Shown here: positions 7,960-16,818 of the stretch, in pieces
Numbering within the stretch: the first letter of the stretch is position 1
Layout of the letters: each line of letters starts with the position of its first letter
The notes under the pieces: generated by a model
Told to the model about the DNA's origin: nothing
Databases searched by the model: none
The model's input: the letters and a program-made list of their open reading frames with translations, nothing else
From: JAGQZY01 sp964588335
GTDB lineage: Bacteria > Bdellovibrionota > Bdellovibrionia > Bdellovibrionales > JAGQZY01
DNA length: 64,000 bases
Assembly: GCA_964588335.1 (NCBI GenBank)
Contig: CAZPOV010000015.1
Location: forward strand, 16,472-80,471
Direction of reading: 5' to 3'
Position numbers and translations under genes: made by a program

Positions 7960-8547
7960 GTGATGAACAAAAAACTGATGACTCTATTGTTTTCAATGAC
8001 TCTATTTACAACCGCGTGCGGGGTTCAATCGATCCCTCAACAAAAGAATGAAGTGGAAGCAAAACTCGCCGAAATAACCAATCAGTATAAAAGGCGAGCC
8101 GACTTGATTCCCAACCTTGTTAAGACAGTGAAGGGTTATGCCAGCCATGAAAAAGAAACATTAGAGGCGGTCATCAACGCCCGCGCCAAAGCCACACAAA
8201 CCACGATTGATCCATCGCAGGCCAGTCCTGAACAGATTCAAAAGTATCAACAAGCCCAAGGCTCGCTGGGTCAGGCCTTAGGACGCTTGATGGTTGTCGC
8301 AGAACGGTACCCCGACCTGAAGGCCAACCAAAATTTTCGCGACTTGCAAGCCCAGTTGGAAGGCACTGAAAACCGAATCACCATCGCCAGGCAACGCTAT
8401 ATTGAAACCATTAAGCAATTTAACAATCTGGTGACCGTGTTTCCGACCAACTTAACCAACAGCCTGTTTTTTCATTATGATAAAATGCCACAATGGGATG
8501 TTAAAGAAGGCGAAAACGTTGAAGAGACACCGGAAGTTAATTTTTAG
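7960..8547 (+). CDS. lemA: LemA family protein
   Basis: 195 residues from GTG 7960 (7 nt from AGGAG), or 194 from the adjacent ATG at 7963. The N-terminal segment is hydrophobic and ends TTACG, a weak lipobox. The LemA signature is clear: NEVEAKLAEITNQYKRRADLIPNL, then ETLEAVINARAKA and RYIETIKQFNNLV near the C-terminus. LemA proteins are helical membrane-anchored proteins of unclear function, commonly encoded next to TPM-domain proteins, as here. It opens a three-gene operon with overlapping ends (8547, 9311). Confidence 0.9.
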   Translation: MMNKKLMTLLFSMTLFTTACGVQSIPQQKNEVEAKLAEITNQYKRRADLIPNLVKTVKGYASHEKETLEAVINARAKATQTTIDPSQASPEQIQKYQQAQGSLGQALGRLMVVAERYPDLKANQNFRDLQAQLEGTENRITIARQRYIETIKQFNNLVTVFPTNLTNSLFFHYDKMPQWDVKEGENVEETPEVNF

Positions 8548-9311
8548 TGACGTTACTTGTCCGAATGAGTCTTATTGGAATTGTGTTTTTTTGCCCGATG
8601 CTGTGGGCGCAGGACTTTCAAGTCCCCACCTTAAAGAGTCACGTTAACGATTACGCTAAGGTTCTACCAGCAGCAACTGAAAGAAAGCTCAATGCCATCC
8701 TGGCTCAAGTCAAATCCAAGGCTGGAATAGAAATGGCGATTCTGACAGTGGACACACTCGATGGAGTTCCTATCGAGATGGCTTCGATTCAAGTGACTGA
8801 CAAGTGGCAACTTGGAACAGCCAAAGAAGACAAAGGCCTGTTGCTTTTCCTAGCCATCAATGATCGGAAACTGCGCTTGGAGGTGGGCCAAGGCTTAGAA
8901 GGCAACCTGACCGACGCTGAAAGCAATCGAATCATAGAGCAAACCATGGTGCCCCTATTAAAAAGCCAAGACTATGAAAATGCCGTCTTACTCGGCAGCT
9001 ATCAGGCTTTGTCCCGAGCCGCTCCTGACAAAGATATCAAAGCTATTTACGATGGTGTCCCAGTTCGTAAACTCAGAAACTCGTCAAACAGAGAGCGTTC
9101 ACCACAACGCTGGATTGTTCTCCTGTTTTGGATCATTGTTATTTTTGGCGGCGGACGCAGCGGACTCCTTCCCCTTTTACTTTTGGGTGGAATGGGCGGT
9201 GGTTTTCGCGGCGGACGTGGCGGTTTTGGTGGCGGCGGCTTTGGCGGTGGTGGCGGTGGCCTTGGCGGCGGCGGCGGCTTCAGTGGCGGCGGTGCTTCAG
9301 GAGGATGGTGA
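8547..9311 (+). CDS. TPM-domain membrane protein with Gly-rich tail (YgcG-like)
   Basis: 254 residues. The GTG start overlaps the stop of lemA. Signal peptide to about residue 22 (ending LWAQ), then a TPM domain (about 25-160) with VNDYAKVLP, IEMAILTVDTL and KDKGLLLFLAIND-type segments. A membrane helix (about 190-212) follows. The last 45 residues are almost all Gly with a few Arg, Phe and Ser, ending SGGGASGGW. This is the standard layout of YgcG/Psb32-type proteins found with LemA. The Gly-rich tail causes long artefactual frames on both strands here. Confidence 0.9.
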   Translation: MTLLVRMSLIGIVFFCPMLWAQDFQVPTLKSHVNDYAKVLPAATERKLNAILAQVKSKAGIEMAILTVDTLDGVPIEMASIQVTDKWQLGTAKEDKGLLLFLAINDRKLRLEVGQGLEGNLTDAESNRIIEQTMVPLLKSQDYENAVLLGSYQALSRAAPDKDIKAIYDGVPVRKLRNSSNRERSPQRWIVLLFWIIVIFGGGRSGLLPLLLLGGMGGGFRGGRGGFGGGGFGGGGGGLGGGGGFSGGGASGGW

Positions 9312-9967
9312 TGGCCAATCCAAAATGGTTGAAAAATTATATAAGTGCAGCTGAGCACGAACAAATCGAGACGGCGGTAAAACAAGCCGAAACCAAAACC
9401 GCAGGCGAAGTGGTGCCAATGGTGGTGCGACGGTCATCGACGGTGGGACATGTCCCGATCATTCTTCTGTTTGCTTTTTCGCTGCTATTTTTTGTTTTCG
9501 ATATTGATTACTGGCAAACCGAATGGATCGCTCTCCCCCACTGGCTATTAATCATCATAGATTTGTTTGCCTTAGTACTTTTAGTTCGAGTCCTGTCTCC
9601 ATTACCATGGGTGGAGCGCATGCTGACTCCTAAAGATGATCAGGCTTTGCAGGTTGAACAACGGGCTATCAATGAATTTTACAACCATCGCTTGGATCAC
9701 ACCGAACACGCCACTGGAATTCTAATTTACGTATCGTTGATGGAACACCGAGCGGTTGTTCTTGGAGACCAAGCCATATCAAAAAAGATTCCACAGGATA
9801 AATGGCAAGAGACCGTGGATCGCCTCCTTAAAGGTGTTAAGCGAAAAAACCTGGCTCAGGGATTTTCTGAGGCCATAGGCCTTTGTGGTGAAATACTGGA
9901 AGAGCATTTTCCCATCCAGCCCAATGATAAGAATGAATTAAGAAACCAATTGATCGTTAAAGAATAA
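9311..9967 (+). CDS. TPM-domain membrane protein
   Basis: The frame is open from 9128 only because it is a shadow of the upstream Gly-rich tail. The true start is the ATG at 9311, overlapping the upstream stop by 1 nt, with GAGGATGG as SD. This gives 218 residues. The N-terminus (EHEQIETAVKQAETKTAGEVVPMVV) is typical of the TPM domain, followed by two adjacent membrane helices (about 50-100) that interrupt it, and a second half with ATGILIYVSLMEHRAVVLGD and a helical end. It completes the LemA-TPM-TPM operon; one of the two TPM proteins may partner LemA. Confidence 0.85.
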   Translation: MANPKWLKNYISAAEHEQIETAVKQAETKTAGEVVPMVVRRSSTVGHVPIILLFAFSLLFFVFDIDYWQTEWIALPHWLLIIIDLFALVLLVRVLSPLPWVERMLTPKDDQALQVEQRAINEFYNHRLDHTEHATGILIYVSLMEHRAVVLGDQAISKKIPQDKWQETVDRLLKGVKRKNLAQGFSEAIGLCGEILEEHFPIQPNDKNELRNQLIVKE

Positions 9968-9987
9968 AAGGCCTCAAGCCAGACAAA

Positions 9988-10016
9988 AAAAACCACAGAG
10001 GGTCTGTGGTTTTTGT
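9988..10016. terminator. Bidirectional terminator
   Basis: AAAACCACAGA and TCTGTGGTTTT pair perfectly around GGG, flanked by A-run and T-run, between genes converging from 9967 and 10039. It can serve both strands. The stretch just before it (9970-9983) repeats 14 bases from the hairpin at 4967. Confidence 0.85.
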
Positions 10017-10038
10017 ATTTTGTATTTTAGCTTGGTGA

Positions 10039-10326
10039 TTACTTCAACAAACAGCGTTTTTTTGCACCGATAAAAGTGGAACGGGCCCAAGCCGAAGCCA
10101 AAACCTGACCGTTTTGATTGTACACAGTATAAACAACGCCTTTTTTAGCATTCTTATCAATGACTCCAAAATCACTTTTAGAAAATTTCACCTGACAAGC
10201 ACGCGACGTCATGGCCTTCGCCCAACCATCTTCCGATGGAAAATCATTGCTTGAAATGTTTGGAAAGTTAAACGCGAAAGCGTTGGCAACAAATAATAAA
10301 ATAGAAAACGTAAGTATAGACTTCAT
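10039..10326 (-). CDS. Small secreted hypothetical protein
   Basis: 95 residues with a clear signal peptide (MKSILTFSILLFVANAFA) and a GGGGGAGAT-type SD before the ATG. The mature 77 residues contain two Cys (RACQVKF, KKRCLLK) placed to form one disulfide. It is basic at the C-terminus. No family is recognised. Confidence 0.7.
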   Translation of the reverse strand: MKSILTFSILLFVANAFAFNFPNISSNDFPSEDGWAKAMTSRACQVKFSKSDFGVIDKNAKKGVVYTVYNQNGQVLASAWARSTFIGAKKRCLLK

Positions 10327-10437
10327 ATATCTCCCCCTATGGATTTTTCTGACCTGGTTTTATTGAACTTCCAGTCACAAGTCAATTTTTCCCATCGTCA
10401 GTTTTGGTTTTATCTGTCAATAAAGGAAAGATAAATT

Positions 10438-10478
10438 GCCCTGTCTTTTTAAAGGCTTACCGTCTTCTTCCACAGGGC
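10438..10478 (-). terminator. Stem-loop downstream of the gene at 10537
   Basis: GCCCTGT (10438-10444) and ACAGGGC (10472-10478) form a 7-bp stem. Read on the - strand it follows the stop at 10537 and leads into AATTTATC, so it may be a weak terminator. The 210-bp gap 10327-10536 shows nothing else besides a short GGAAAG/CTTTCC repeat. Confidence 0.4.
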
Positions 10479-10536
10479 GTTGAAAGATCCGGAAAGATTT
10501 ACAAGGCCTTTCCGCAATCTCACGCCAGCCTTGATC

Positions 10537-10911
10537 TTACAACAGATAAGTGTCTTTGATGTCTTGGCAATGCCCCTCTTCGACGTAACTCTGTTTCGGC
10601 TTTCTGACTTCAGCACCCACTGGCACCACCTGACCATTTTCAAGAGCCCCTAAAGTGGCCTCGAGGATGATCTCGCACTCGGTAAATTCAGGATGACCGA
10701 TGACCGGTGCAAACGAAATATCAACCCGCTGCACAGCCGGGCTAAAACCGAAGGCTAAACCTTTGGCAAGAATCTTGTTCGAAAACAATGCATAGGACGA
10801 AAGAATACTGTCAATTTGCGATTTGTCGGAAACCTGCAAAGAGGCGACGTCTGCCGCGTTTAAAAACGAAGAAAAAAGCACAAGTGTCACGATTGAAATG
10901 ATTTTTTTCAT
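10537..10911 (-). CDS. Secreted hypothetical protein
   Basis: The ATG at 10911 has GGGGAGGA a few bases upstream and gives 124 residues with a signal peptide MKKIISIVTLVLFSSFLNA. The mature part contains two Cys (FTECEIIL, EGHCQDI), probably a disulfide. No catalytic motif or family is recognised. It lies in a row of - strand secreted-protein genes. Confidence 0.7.
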   Translation of the reverse strand: MKKIISIVTLVLFSSFLNAADVASLQVSDKSQIDSILSSYALFSNKILAKGLAFGFSPAVQRVDISFAPVIGHPEFTECEIILEATLGALENGQVVPVGAEVRKPKQSYVEEGHCQDIKDTYLL

Positions 10912-11094
10912 GAAAATCCTCCCCTTAGAAAATAACAACGGACATTGCTGTTCCGTCTGCCATTGTTTAGTCGAAGATGGCCGTTTGTGTAAGGATTTTT
11001 ATGGGCGTTAACATCAATTGTTGTCAAACATAGACAGACTGAGTTTTATCTACCACCGAAATTCTCTGTCTGCCTTGTCAGTTCTTTTCAAACC

Positions 11095-12648
11095 TCAATC
11101 ATAATCTTCATCCAGAGAGCCGAGAAAGGCCTCCAAGGCTTCGAAGTCGTGTGGCATGATGTGCATGGCCTTGAGCATCGGGTCCGCATTCACAAGCCTT
11201 CCATCTCTTGCCATGTGAGACGCCGCAAAATAAAGACGCAAAACCTGACGCAGGTCCTTACCCATTCCATTGTGGAGGTATGGGCCAGTTTGCCCCAAGG
11301 TCCGCAACGTGGTGGTTTTAAAAGCACCCAACGAATAGGAGAGGTAGTCATCAGGGGCCCAGTTCGAACAATCGGGATGACGAGCCGATTCACAAAGATT
11401 GGCTTTCAATTGTTTTTGCACAGACTGTTTGTCGGGGTGACCGATAACATTCCAAACCCCTAGGTCGACAGCTTCAAGGCTTGTGATGACAGGCTCCTGA
11501 GCGAACACACCCTGCCATTGGGGGTGTTTGGCTGTTGCCGTTAAATACTTCTGACTTTGTTTCTGGCGCTGTTCCCAATCGGGCCATTTCAGCTGACTAA
11601 AAGCACCGCCTCCGTGCACCTGATCGTATTCGATTTGGCTCACACCTGTATTGTGAAAGTTAAAGTCTGTAAAATCAGGGGGCTGGTGACACGAAACACA
11701 TTGCCCGCGAGTGAAAAAAGTTTTCATTCCCCGTAATTCAAGCTCGCCAAACTTGGCATCGTGGTTATGATAATTCAAGGGCGAGGCACCGACAAACTTC
11801 CATTGTTTTTTGTAGTTCAGTTGATCGCGCAGATACTGTAGATAGTGCTGAGGGGTTTCGTTGTTGCGTGGTCCTCGCCGCAAACCATTGACCTTTAAAA
11901 ATTGGTCATAGGCTGTGCCACTGTAGTGCCCCTGTGAGTCTCTTGTAAAATCCAAACTCTGCATGTAAATCGCAATGGTTTGGCAGACCTGCTCACGCAC
12001 CTCCTGATCAGACAACTGCGACAGATTAATTCCCAACTGTGCAAAATTTTTCTGATAACTTTCGTGCAGTTCGGTATCCAGAGGATAACTTCCATCATCT
12101 TTCCGAAGCACATCGACAATGTGTTTTTTTGCTAATGTCTGTTCTTGGGGAAGCCACCCCATATTGCGTCCGACCAAAGTGGCACAGGTTAAATCTTTGC
12201 CAGAGAAAAACTCTCCATCCCAATGCAATGGTTTGCCCTCTTGTCGAGTTGAAATCACCATATTCATACTGTTGCGCAAAGTCTTTTTCCCAGCATCCGA
12301 TCGTTTCGGAATAAGACTGCGACTATCAAAGTCATTATAGGCAAAAACCAAATGCGGATTGTTACTGGAATGGGCCTGGTCCACCATGTGGCAGGAGGCA
12401 CAACTGATCTGTTGCCCCTTCAGTGGATGTGGCACTAGACCCGAAGGTGTGGTTAGGTTTTCTAGGACAGCATCGCCATGGGGCAAACGGCTGTTCCACT
12501 GCCCCTGATTCTGATTAAAAAACGAGTGAGAAAATCGATCGTCTTTGAAAAGCTTTTCGCCCAACTGAACATCAAAAGGGTCTTCTTCTTGGCCCCATGA
12601 CAACTGAAAAGTAAAAACCACGAGTGATAGACATAAGACTTTAAACAT
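11095..12648 (-). CDS. Di-haem cytochrome c peroxidase/MauG-like exported protein
   Basis: 517 residues with signal peptide (MFKVLCLSLVVFTFQLSWGQ) and GGGAGGGG before the ATG. Two haem-attachment motifs are seen: CASCH (Cys83-His87) and CVSCH at about residue 320, the spacing expected of the bacterial di-haem cytochrome c peroxidase/MauG superfamily. Typical text such as TPSLRNSMN-like (KKTLRNSMNMV) and GPYLHNGMGKDLRQVL near the C-terminus also fits. It is longer than classical CcpA (about 330-350), like the family of larger MauG-type proteins. Likely acts in the periplasm, using electrons from cytochrome c to reduce peroxide or oxidise a partner. Confidence 0.85.
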   Translation of the reverse strand: MFKVLCLSLVVFTFQLSWGQEEDPFDVQLGEKLFKDDRFSHSFFNQNQGQWNSRLPHGDAVLENLTTPSGLVPHPLKGQQISCASCHMVDQAHSSNNPHLVFAYNDFDSRSLIPKRSDAGKKTLRNSMNMVISTRQEGKPLHWDGEFFSGKDLTCATLVGRNMGWLPQEQTLAKKHIVDVLRKDDGSYPLDTELHESYQKNFAQLGINLSQLSDQEVREQVCQTIAIYMQSLDFTRDSQGHYSGTAYDQFLKVNGLRRGPRNNETPQHYLQYLRDQLNYKKQWKFVGASPLNYHNHDAKFGELELRGMKTFFTRGQCVSCHQPPDFTDFNFHNTGVSQIEYDQVHGGGAFSQLKWPDWEQRQKQSQKYLTATAKHPQWQGVFAQEPVITSLEAVDLGVWNVIGHPDKQSVQKQLKANLCESARHPDCSNWAPDDYLSYSLGAFKTTTLRTLGQTGPYLHNGMGKDLRQVLRLYFAASHMARDGRLVNADPMLKAMHIMPHDFEALEAFLGSLDEDYD

Positions 12649-12778
12649 TAGCCCCTCCCGACAAAGGCCTTTAATATAGCTCTTTCGACCCTTCGGTCAA
12701 AAGAAAACCCGGTCACCCCATGTACAATGGGTCTAACTGAAAAGGTATTGAAAGCACGATCTCAATGTTGTGATTCGA

Positions 12779-13921
12779 CTACGCGCTCGGCGATTGAGAC
12801 TTTCTAAACTCGGAGGGAGTTTGCCCCGTGATTTTCTTAAAAGCCAAATTGAATGATGATTTTGAATTGAAACCGGCCTGAAAAGCAATATCCAAAATTG
12901 TCTCACTTTCATGAGACGGATCGGTCAATAGCTCCTGGACCTGCCGAACTCGGTAGGTATTGATAAGGTCGTAAAAGTTTTTTCCCAATCCAAACCGAAT
13001 GACTTGCGAAAGCAAGTAACTGGGAATCGTCATATTATGAGCTAAGTCCTCGAGCTTTAAATTGGGGTTTTCGTAAACTTTTGTTTCCTCCATCAAATGG
13101 ATCAGTCGATCCGATAGAACTTGGATGCGTTCTTCAGTAAGAGATGAACTTTGATAAGGTTCACCATCGGTTTTCGTTTTGTCCAGTGACTGTCGATCAG
13201 GCAAGGTGGCACTGTTTTCTTCAGCACTCAAGAAACACATACGTAAGGCTTCAAGCATATTTGAAAAGAAAATCAACGGAACATAGGCAGACAGAGTGAA
13301 AGGTAACATCAGATGGTCCATTGCCAGTGCCAATACCGTCATCGCCAGGCCCGCTAAAATATAGGGATCTTTGGAGCCGAGGTAGACTCGAATAAGAAGA
13401 TAAGACGTGGCGATGATATTAATAAGACTTGAAAGCCCAAGAAGAATATTGGGAAATAACTTTGGGGCTCCCAAACGGGCCGTATAGGAGTCCACAAAAA
13501 AGTTTCCGGTGGTTAAAGGTTCTCCTTGAAAATAAAGATCATGCCCTGTGAGCCAGAACCACAATAAGGGAGTGGTAGATAGAACTCCTAAAACAATCTG
13601 ACCGCTATAATAAAAATATTTAAGCCAACGAGGAATCGCCACAAAATAGCTAAGGGACTTCATGTAATAGTAGAACATGATGAAAAGAACCGGCTGCAAG
13701 CCAACCGCATAGTACCAGGTGAAATTCACAGAGAACATTCGTGAATGGGTGATGGCAATATTCAGAGCAAAGAGCGCACTGAAAAAGCAGAACAGAGCCA
13801 GGTCACGCGCCCTGGCGTGTCCCCTTGCTTTATAGATCCAGGCTTGCCCGGCCCCTAAAGTGAGAAGGACAAGTGTACAGGCAAAACCGATTCCTGGATA
13901 AATGGCTGTTATAAACTCCAT
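12779..13921 (-). CDS. AraC-family regulator with N-terminal membrane domain
   Basis: 380 residues. The first 225 contain about seven hydrophobic segments (for example IGFACTLVLLTLGAG, VLFIMFYYYMKSL, MTVLALAMDHLML). A polar linker leads to a C-terminal AraC/XylS helix-turn-helix pair (about 275-375) with the signature DIAFQAGFNSKSSFNLAFKKITGQTPSEFR. It is therefore a membrane-bound one-component regulator, sensing at the membrane and binding DNA from there. It lies 130 bp upstream of, and on the same strand as, the di-haem peroxidase, a possible but unproven target. Confidence 0.85.
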   Translation of the reverse strand: MEFITAIYPGIGFACTLVLLTLGAGQAWIYKARGHARARDLALFCFFSALFALNIAITHSRMFSVNFTWYYAVGLQPVLFIMFYYYMKSLSYFVAIPRWLKYFYYSGQIVLGVLSTTPLLWFWLTGHDLYFQGEPLTTGNFFVDSYTARLGAPKLFPNILLGLSSLINIIATSYLLIRVYLGSKDPYILAGLAMTVLALAMDHLMLPFTLSAYVPLIFFSNMLEALRMCFLSAEENSATLPDRQSLDKTKTDGEPYQSSSLTEERIQVLSDRLIHLMEETKVYENPNLKLEDLAHNMTIPSYLLSQVIRFGLGKNFYDLINTYRVRQVQELLTDPSHESETILDIAFQAGFNSKSSFNLAFKKITGQTPSEFRKSQSPSA

Positions 13922-13992
13922 CGCAGCATATTGACCGACACTGTCTCACTTATCAAGATCATTTCACTTACGAACAATTGTTTGGGAACGAA

Positions 13993-15444
13993 TTAAATCG
14001 AAAAATCATCCGTTTTAAACTTCTCTAGTTTATAAATATCGCGAGCTGTCCAGTTTTGCGCCTCTTCTAAGTGCACTTGTTTTATTTTTTCAGAAAATTC
14101 GAGATCAGCCAAGCTGCGTGCCACTCGTAACAGACTGAGTCTTCGACGATGACTTTTCGAATGAGGAATAAAGCTCTCATCAATGCTTTCGGCCAGCATG
14201 GCTTTTAACTGTTTCAGAGAAAGCCTTTGGTTGGCCAAAGTCTGCTGTCGAGTGTTTGTTTGAAATAATCGGGCCTCGTCCACTTCTGCTTTTATGTCTT
14301 TTAAGGAAACCTTAACACTCAGCTTGGGTTTGCCGACGATATGAAAAAGAGCGAATCGATCGAGAAAGGGCCCACTGAGTTTTTCAACATAGCTTCTTAA
14401 GCGTAAGCTTGAACATTGGCAGCGGTAGGTGGCTCCTGGTTGAAACTGCCCACACGGACAAAGATTAGTGGTCGCTAAAATCAAAGAATCGGCAGGAAAA
14501 GTTTGGCGCGTGCCCATCCGGCTTAAATAGATAACTCCTTTCTCCATGGGTTCTCGGAGGGCACTTTGCACCAAAGGATGAAACTCTAGCAATTCGTCTA
14601 AAATCAAGGCTCCTCCGTGAGCCAGCGAGATTTCACCAAACTTAAGGGGGCGGCCGCCACCGATCATAGACGATGGAGTGGCCGAATGGTGAGGCTGAAC
14701 AACAGGGCGTCCCGCTAAATCTCTGCCTGAGAGCATCCAATATTTTTTCGCTTCTAAAAAGCTTTTCTCATCTGGAAGGTTTAAAATCGTCGCTAGGTTT
14801 TCAACCATGGTGGTTTTTCCACTTCCCGCAAAACCAGCTATCAACAAATTGTGCTCACCCAACGCGACCAAAGCCATCAAACGCGCCAGTGTGGAATCGA
14901 ATTGCAATTCCGTATTGTAGGTTGGTTCAATGGGCCTGAATTTCTCTGGCTGCCCCGGACGCCATTGGCGACTGGGAACATCTTTGAGTTCTTTGATTTC
15001 TTCCACATCAAATCTCCATGGCGATTCACTGACTCCGGTTAAGACTAAATGCTGAAAGTTTTCAAAATTAAGAAACTCAAGATCCCGTGGCGCTTGCACC
15101 TCCCCTTTTAAAGTCAAGCTGCCGTAGCAGTAGTTCTTTTTGAAATCAAAATCGGCAACTTGCAGTTGCTCCGATTCAAGGAGGATGCCGAGAGCAATCG
15201 GCAGATCCAGCCCCTGTCCACTTTTCTTGAGATCATTGGGATGAAGATTGACCAAGGCTTGCTTTCCCGGAGGAATACGAAAACCTTGGTAGCGAAGCGC
15301 CGAGATAATACGCTTGGAGCTCTCACGAATCATTTGATCCGGCAAACCCAAAATCTGAATCTGAGAAACCCCCGGGACGAGCACGACTTCAACGGTCATC
15401 GGACGAAATCCGAATTCTGTTTTAACAAAAGATCGAATAAACAT
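13993..15444 (-). CDS. comM: ComM/YifB family AAA+ ATPase (Mg-chelatase-like)
   Basis: 483 residues, close to the usual 500. N-terminal domain with VEVVLVPGVSQIQILGLPD and KSGQGLDLPIALGIL, characteristic of YifB/ComM. A Mg-chelatase AAA+ core follows, with Walker A GFAGSGKTT at about residue 206, a Walker B around GGALILDELLEF and a zinc-type Cys cluster NLCPCGQFQPG...CQC. The C-terminal domain ends in the conserved helical segment. ComM is a branch-migration helicase that helps integrate DNA during natural transformation in Vibrio and others. Gene symbol given on family identity. Confidence 0.92.
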   Translation of the reverse strand: MFIRSFVKTEFGFRPMTVEVVLVPGVSQIQILGLPDQMIRESSKRIISALRYQGFRIPPGKQALVNLHPNDLKKSGQGLDLPIALGILLESEQLQVADFDFKKNYCYGSLTLKGEVQAPRDLEFLNFENFQHLVLTGVSESPWRFDVEEIKELKDVPSRQWRPGQPEKFRPIEPTYNTELQFDSTLARLMALVALGEHNLLIAGFAGSGKTTMVENLATILNLPDEKSFLEAKKYWMLSGRDLAGRPVVQPHHSATPSSMIGGGRPLKFGEISLAHGGALILDELLEFHPLVQSALREPMEKGVIYLSRMGTRQTFPADSLILATTNLCPCGQFQPGATYRCQCSSLRLRSYVEKLSGPFLDRFALFHIVGKPKLSVKVSLKDIKAEVDEARLFQTNTRQQTLANQRLSLKQLKAMLAESIDESFIPHSKSHRRRLSLLRVARSLADLEFSEKIKQVHLEEAQNWTARDIYKLEKFKTDDFSI

Positions 15445-15635
15445 ACCATCGCTTCATGCAATCAAAAGGACACGATGGAACTGAAAGAAATCGGATAAAA
15501 AGGAAAAAGAAGAGCAATTATGAATCCCACATCCGAATTGACTCAAACCACCAAACTCACCCAAAAGATTTCAACGAAACAAAAAAAATGACTGAACCTC
15601 CCCCACTACTAATCAGTGATGGTTATTCTCTAATT

Positions 15636-15760
15636 GGAGCCTTTGCTAGCATACCTCCTAGCAAGACTCTGGTAAGCGTGACGCGTTTTCACCCGAAGGG
15701 TGAAATACCAGTGAGGGCAGGAGGCCCGCTCTTGATAGGAGGTATGCTAGCAAAGGCGCC
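15636..15760. repeat. 125-bp nested palindrome (cruciform-forming element)
   Basis: Two 31-bp arms, 15636-15666 and 15730-15760, are complementary at 29 of 31 positions; each arm contains GCTAGC. Inside, CTGGTA (15669-15674) pairs with TACCAG (15706-15711), and TTTCACCC (15687-15694) with GGGTGAAA (15698-15705) around a 3-nt GAA loop. Together they form one long three-part hairpin. It fills the 374-bp gap between comM and the recombinase gene, 59 bp beyond the recombinase stop, and codes for nothing convincing. No T-run follows either side. It could be a small mobile repeat (REP/MITE type), a recombination site or an unusually long RNA hairpin. Confidence 0.8.
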
Positions 15761-15818
15761 AAGTCTTAGAAACGACACCCGAGTGTTTGCAAATGAAGGC
15801 TAGTGAAAAACAGTTTGT

Positions 15819-16688
15819 TTATTCTGTGAGGTCAGACAGTGGGTGATGGTCGTCCACTGTTTCTTGCATCTTGCGAGTACTGACAGATGTATATATCTGC
15901 GTGGTTTGAATGCTGGAATGCCCGAGCAGTTTTTGAATCGATCGCAAATCGGCTCCCGATTCAAGCAAAGCTGTGGCACAGCCGTGGCGGAACTGGTGCG
16001 GGTGAATGGTTTTCTCGAAACCCGCTCGCTTGGACCAAGCGTCCAGCCAACGCCAAATATCAACACGCGACGGTCGCTTACCGCGATCATTGACTAAAAT
16101 TGATGTCTCTGTCTCTTTGGCTAAATGATGGCGGACTTGTCGCAAATAAACTTTTAACTCTTGCAAAAGATGATCAGTTAAGGGAACGGCTCTTTCTTTA
16201 CCGCCTTTACCTTCCACTTTCAGCCAAGCATCAGATTCATGAAAGTCAGAAAGATTAAACTGGATCAGCTCTGTCACCCGGCACCCCAAACCAAAAAGGA
16301 GAGTGAGAGTGATATGATTGCGTGCCGATTTGTAAGGATCATCAACCGTGGCAGCAGCTTTTAGTTTTTTAAAATCTTCAAGGGTTAAAGCCGATGGCAA
16401 CTTGGCTTCCACTTTCGGTGGACGAAGCTGAGACAGATCAGGGATTTTATCTCCCTGCTTCTCGCGAAACCGATAATAAGTTCGTATGCTACTGATCACC
16501 CGAGCTTGCGAGCGTGTCGACAGTTTGTTTTTGGTCATGTACTGATAAATTCCCATGATATCTTTATTTTTTTCTAGGAATTCAGAGAACAATTCAAGAT
16601 CGCGACGGTACGCTAAGATGGTGTTTTGAGAACGTCCTCGTACATTTTTTAAATCGTCAAAAAATTCAACCCAATAAGGTAAAGCCAT
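15819..16688 (-). CDS. Tyrosine recombinase, XerC/XerD type
   Basis: 289 residues, normal XerC/D length. N-terminal SAM-like core-binding domain (about 1-95: YWVEFFDDL, RSQNTILAYRRDLELF). Catalytic domain with the first Arg in LGCRVTELI, a Lys in GKGGKERAVPL, the HxxR box in HPHQFRHGCAT, His in LLGHSSIQ and the nucleophilic Tyr in TQIYTSVS. Such enzymes resolve chromosome dimers at dif or act on mobile elements. Which Xer this is cannot be told from one copy. The nested palindrome at 15636 lies directly downstream. Confidence 0.9.
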   Translation of the reverse strand: MALPYWVEFFDDLKNVRGRSQNTILAYRRDLELFSEFLEKNKDIMGIYQYMTKNKLSTRSQARVISSIRTYYRFREKQGDKIPDLSQLRPPKVEAKLPSALTLEDFKKLKAAATVDDPYKSARNHITLTLLFGLGCRVTELIQFNLSDFHESDAWLKVEGKGGKERAVPLTDHLLQELKVYLRQVRHHLAKETETSILVNDRGKRPSRVDIWRWLDAWSKRAGFEKTIHPHQFRHGCATALLESGADLRSIQKLLGHSSIQTTQIYTSVSTRKMQETVDDHHPLSDLTE

Positions 16689-16818
16689 AGTATCAGTCCA
16701 TTTTCCTAAGCTTGATGATCCTGTGCTAAAGTCTAAGTCGCACTAAAAATATTGTTACATGAATTAGGGGGAATGCAAGGCTGCATCGCACATCGCAGTG
16801 ACAGACAATGACTCTTTA

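Noticed and set aside
9047..9385. 112-residue proline-rich frame on the - strand and a 126-residue frame at 8974-9354
   Set aside because: Both arise from the GGC/GGT repeats that encode the Gly-rich tail of the TPM protein; no SD and no domain.
15456..15803. 115-residue + strand frame between comM and the recombinase
   Set aside because: It runs through both arms of the 125-bp palindrome and has no SD or recognisable protein features.
15819..16688. Recombinase as part of an integron or phage integration module
   Set aside because: Length and motifs fit a housekeeping Xer protein; no cassette array, phage genes or attachment duplications are seen nearby.
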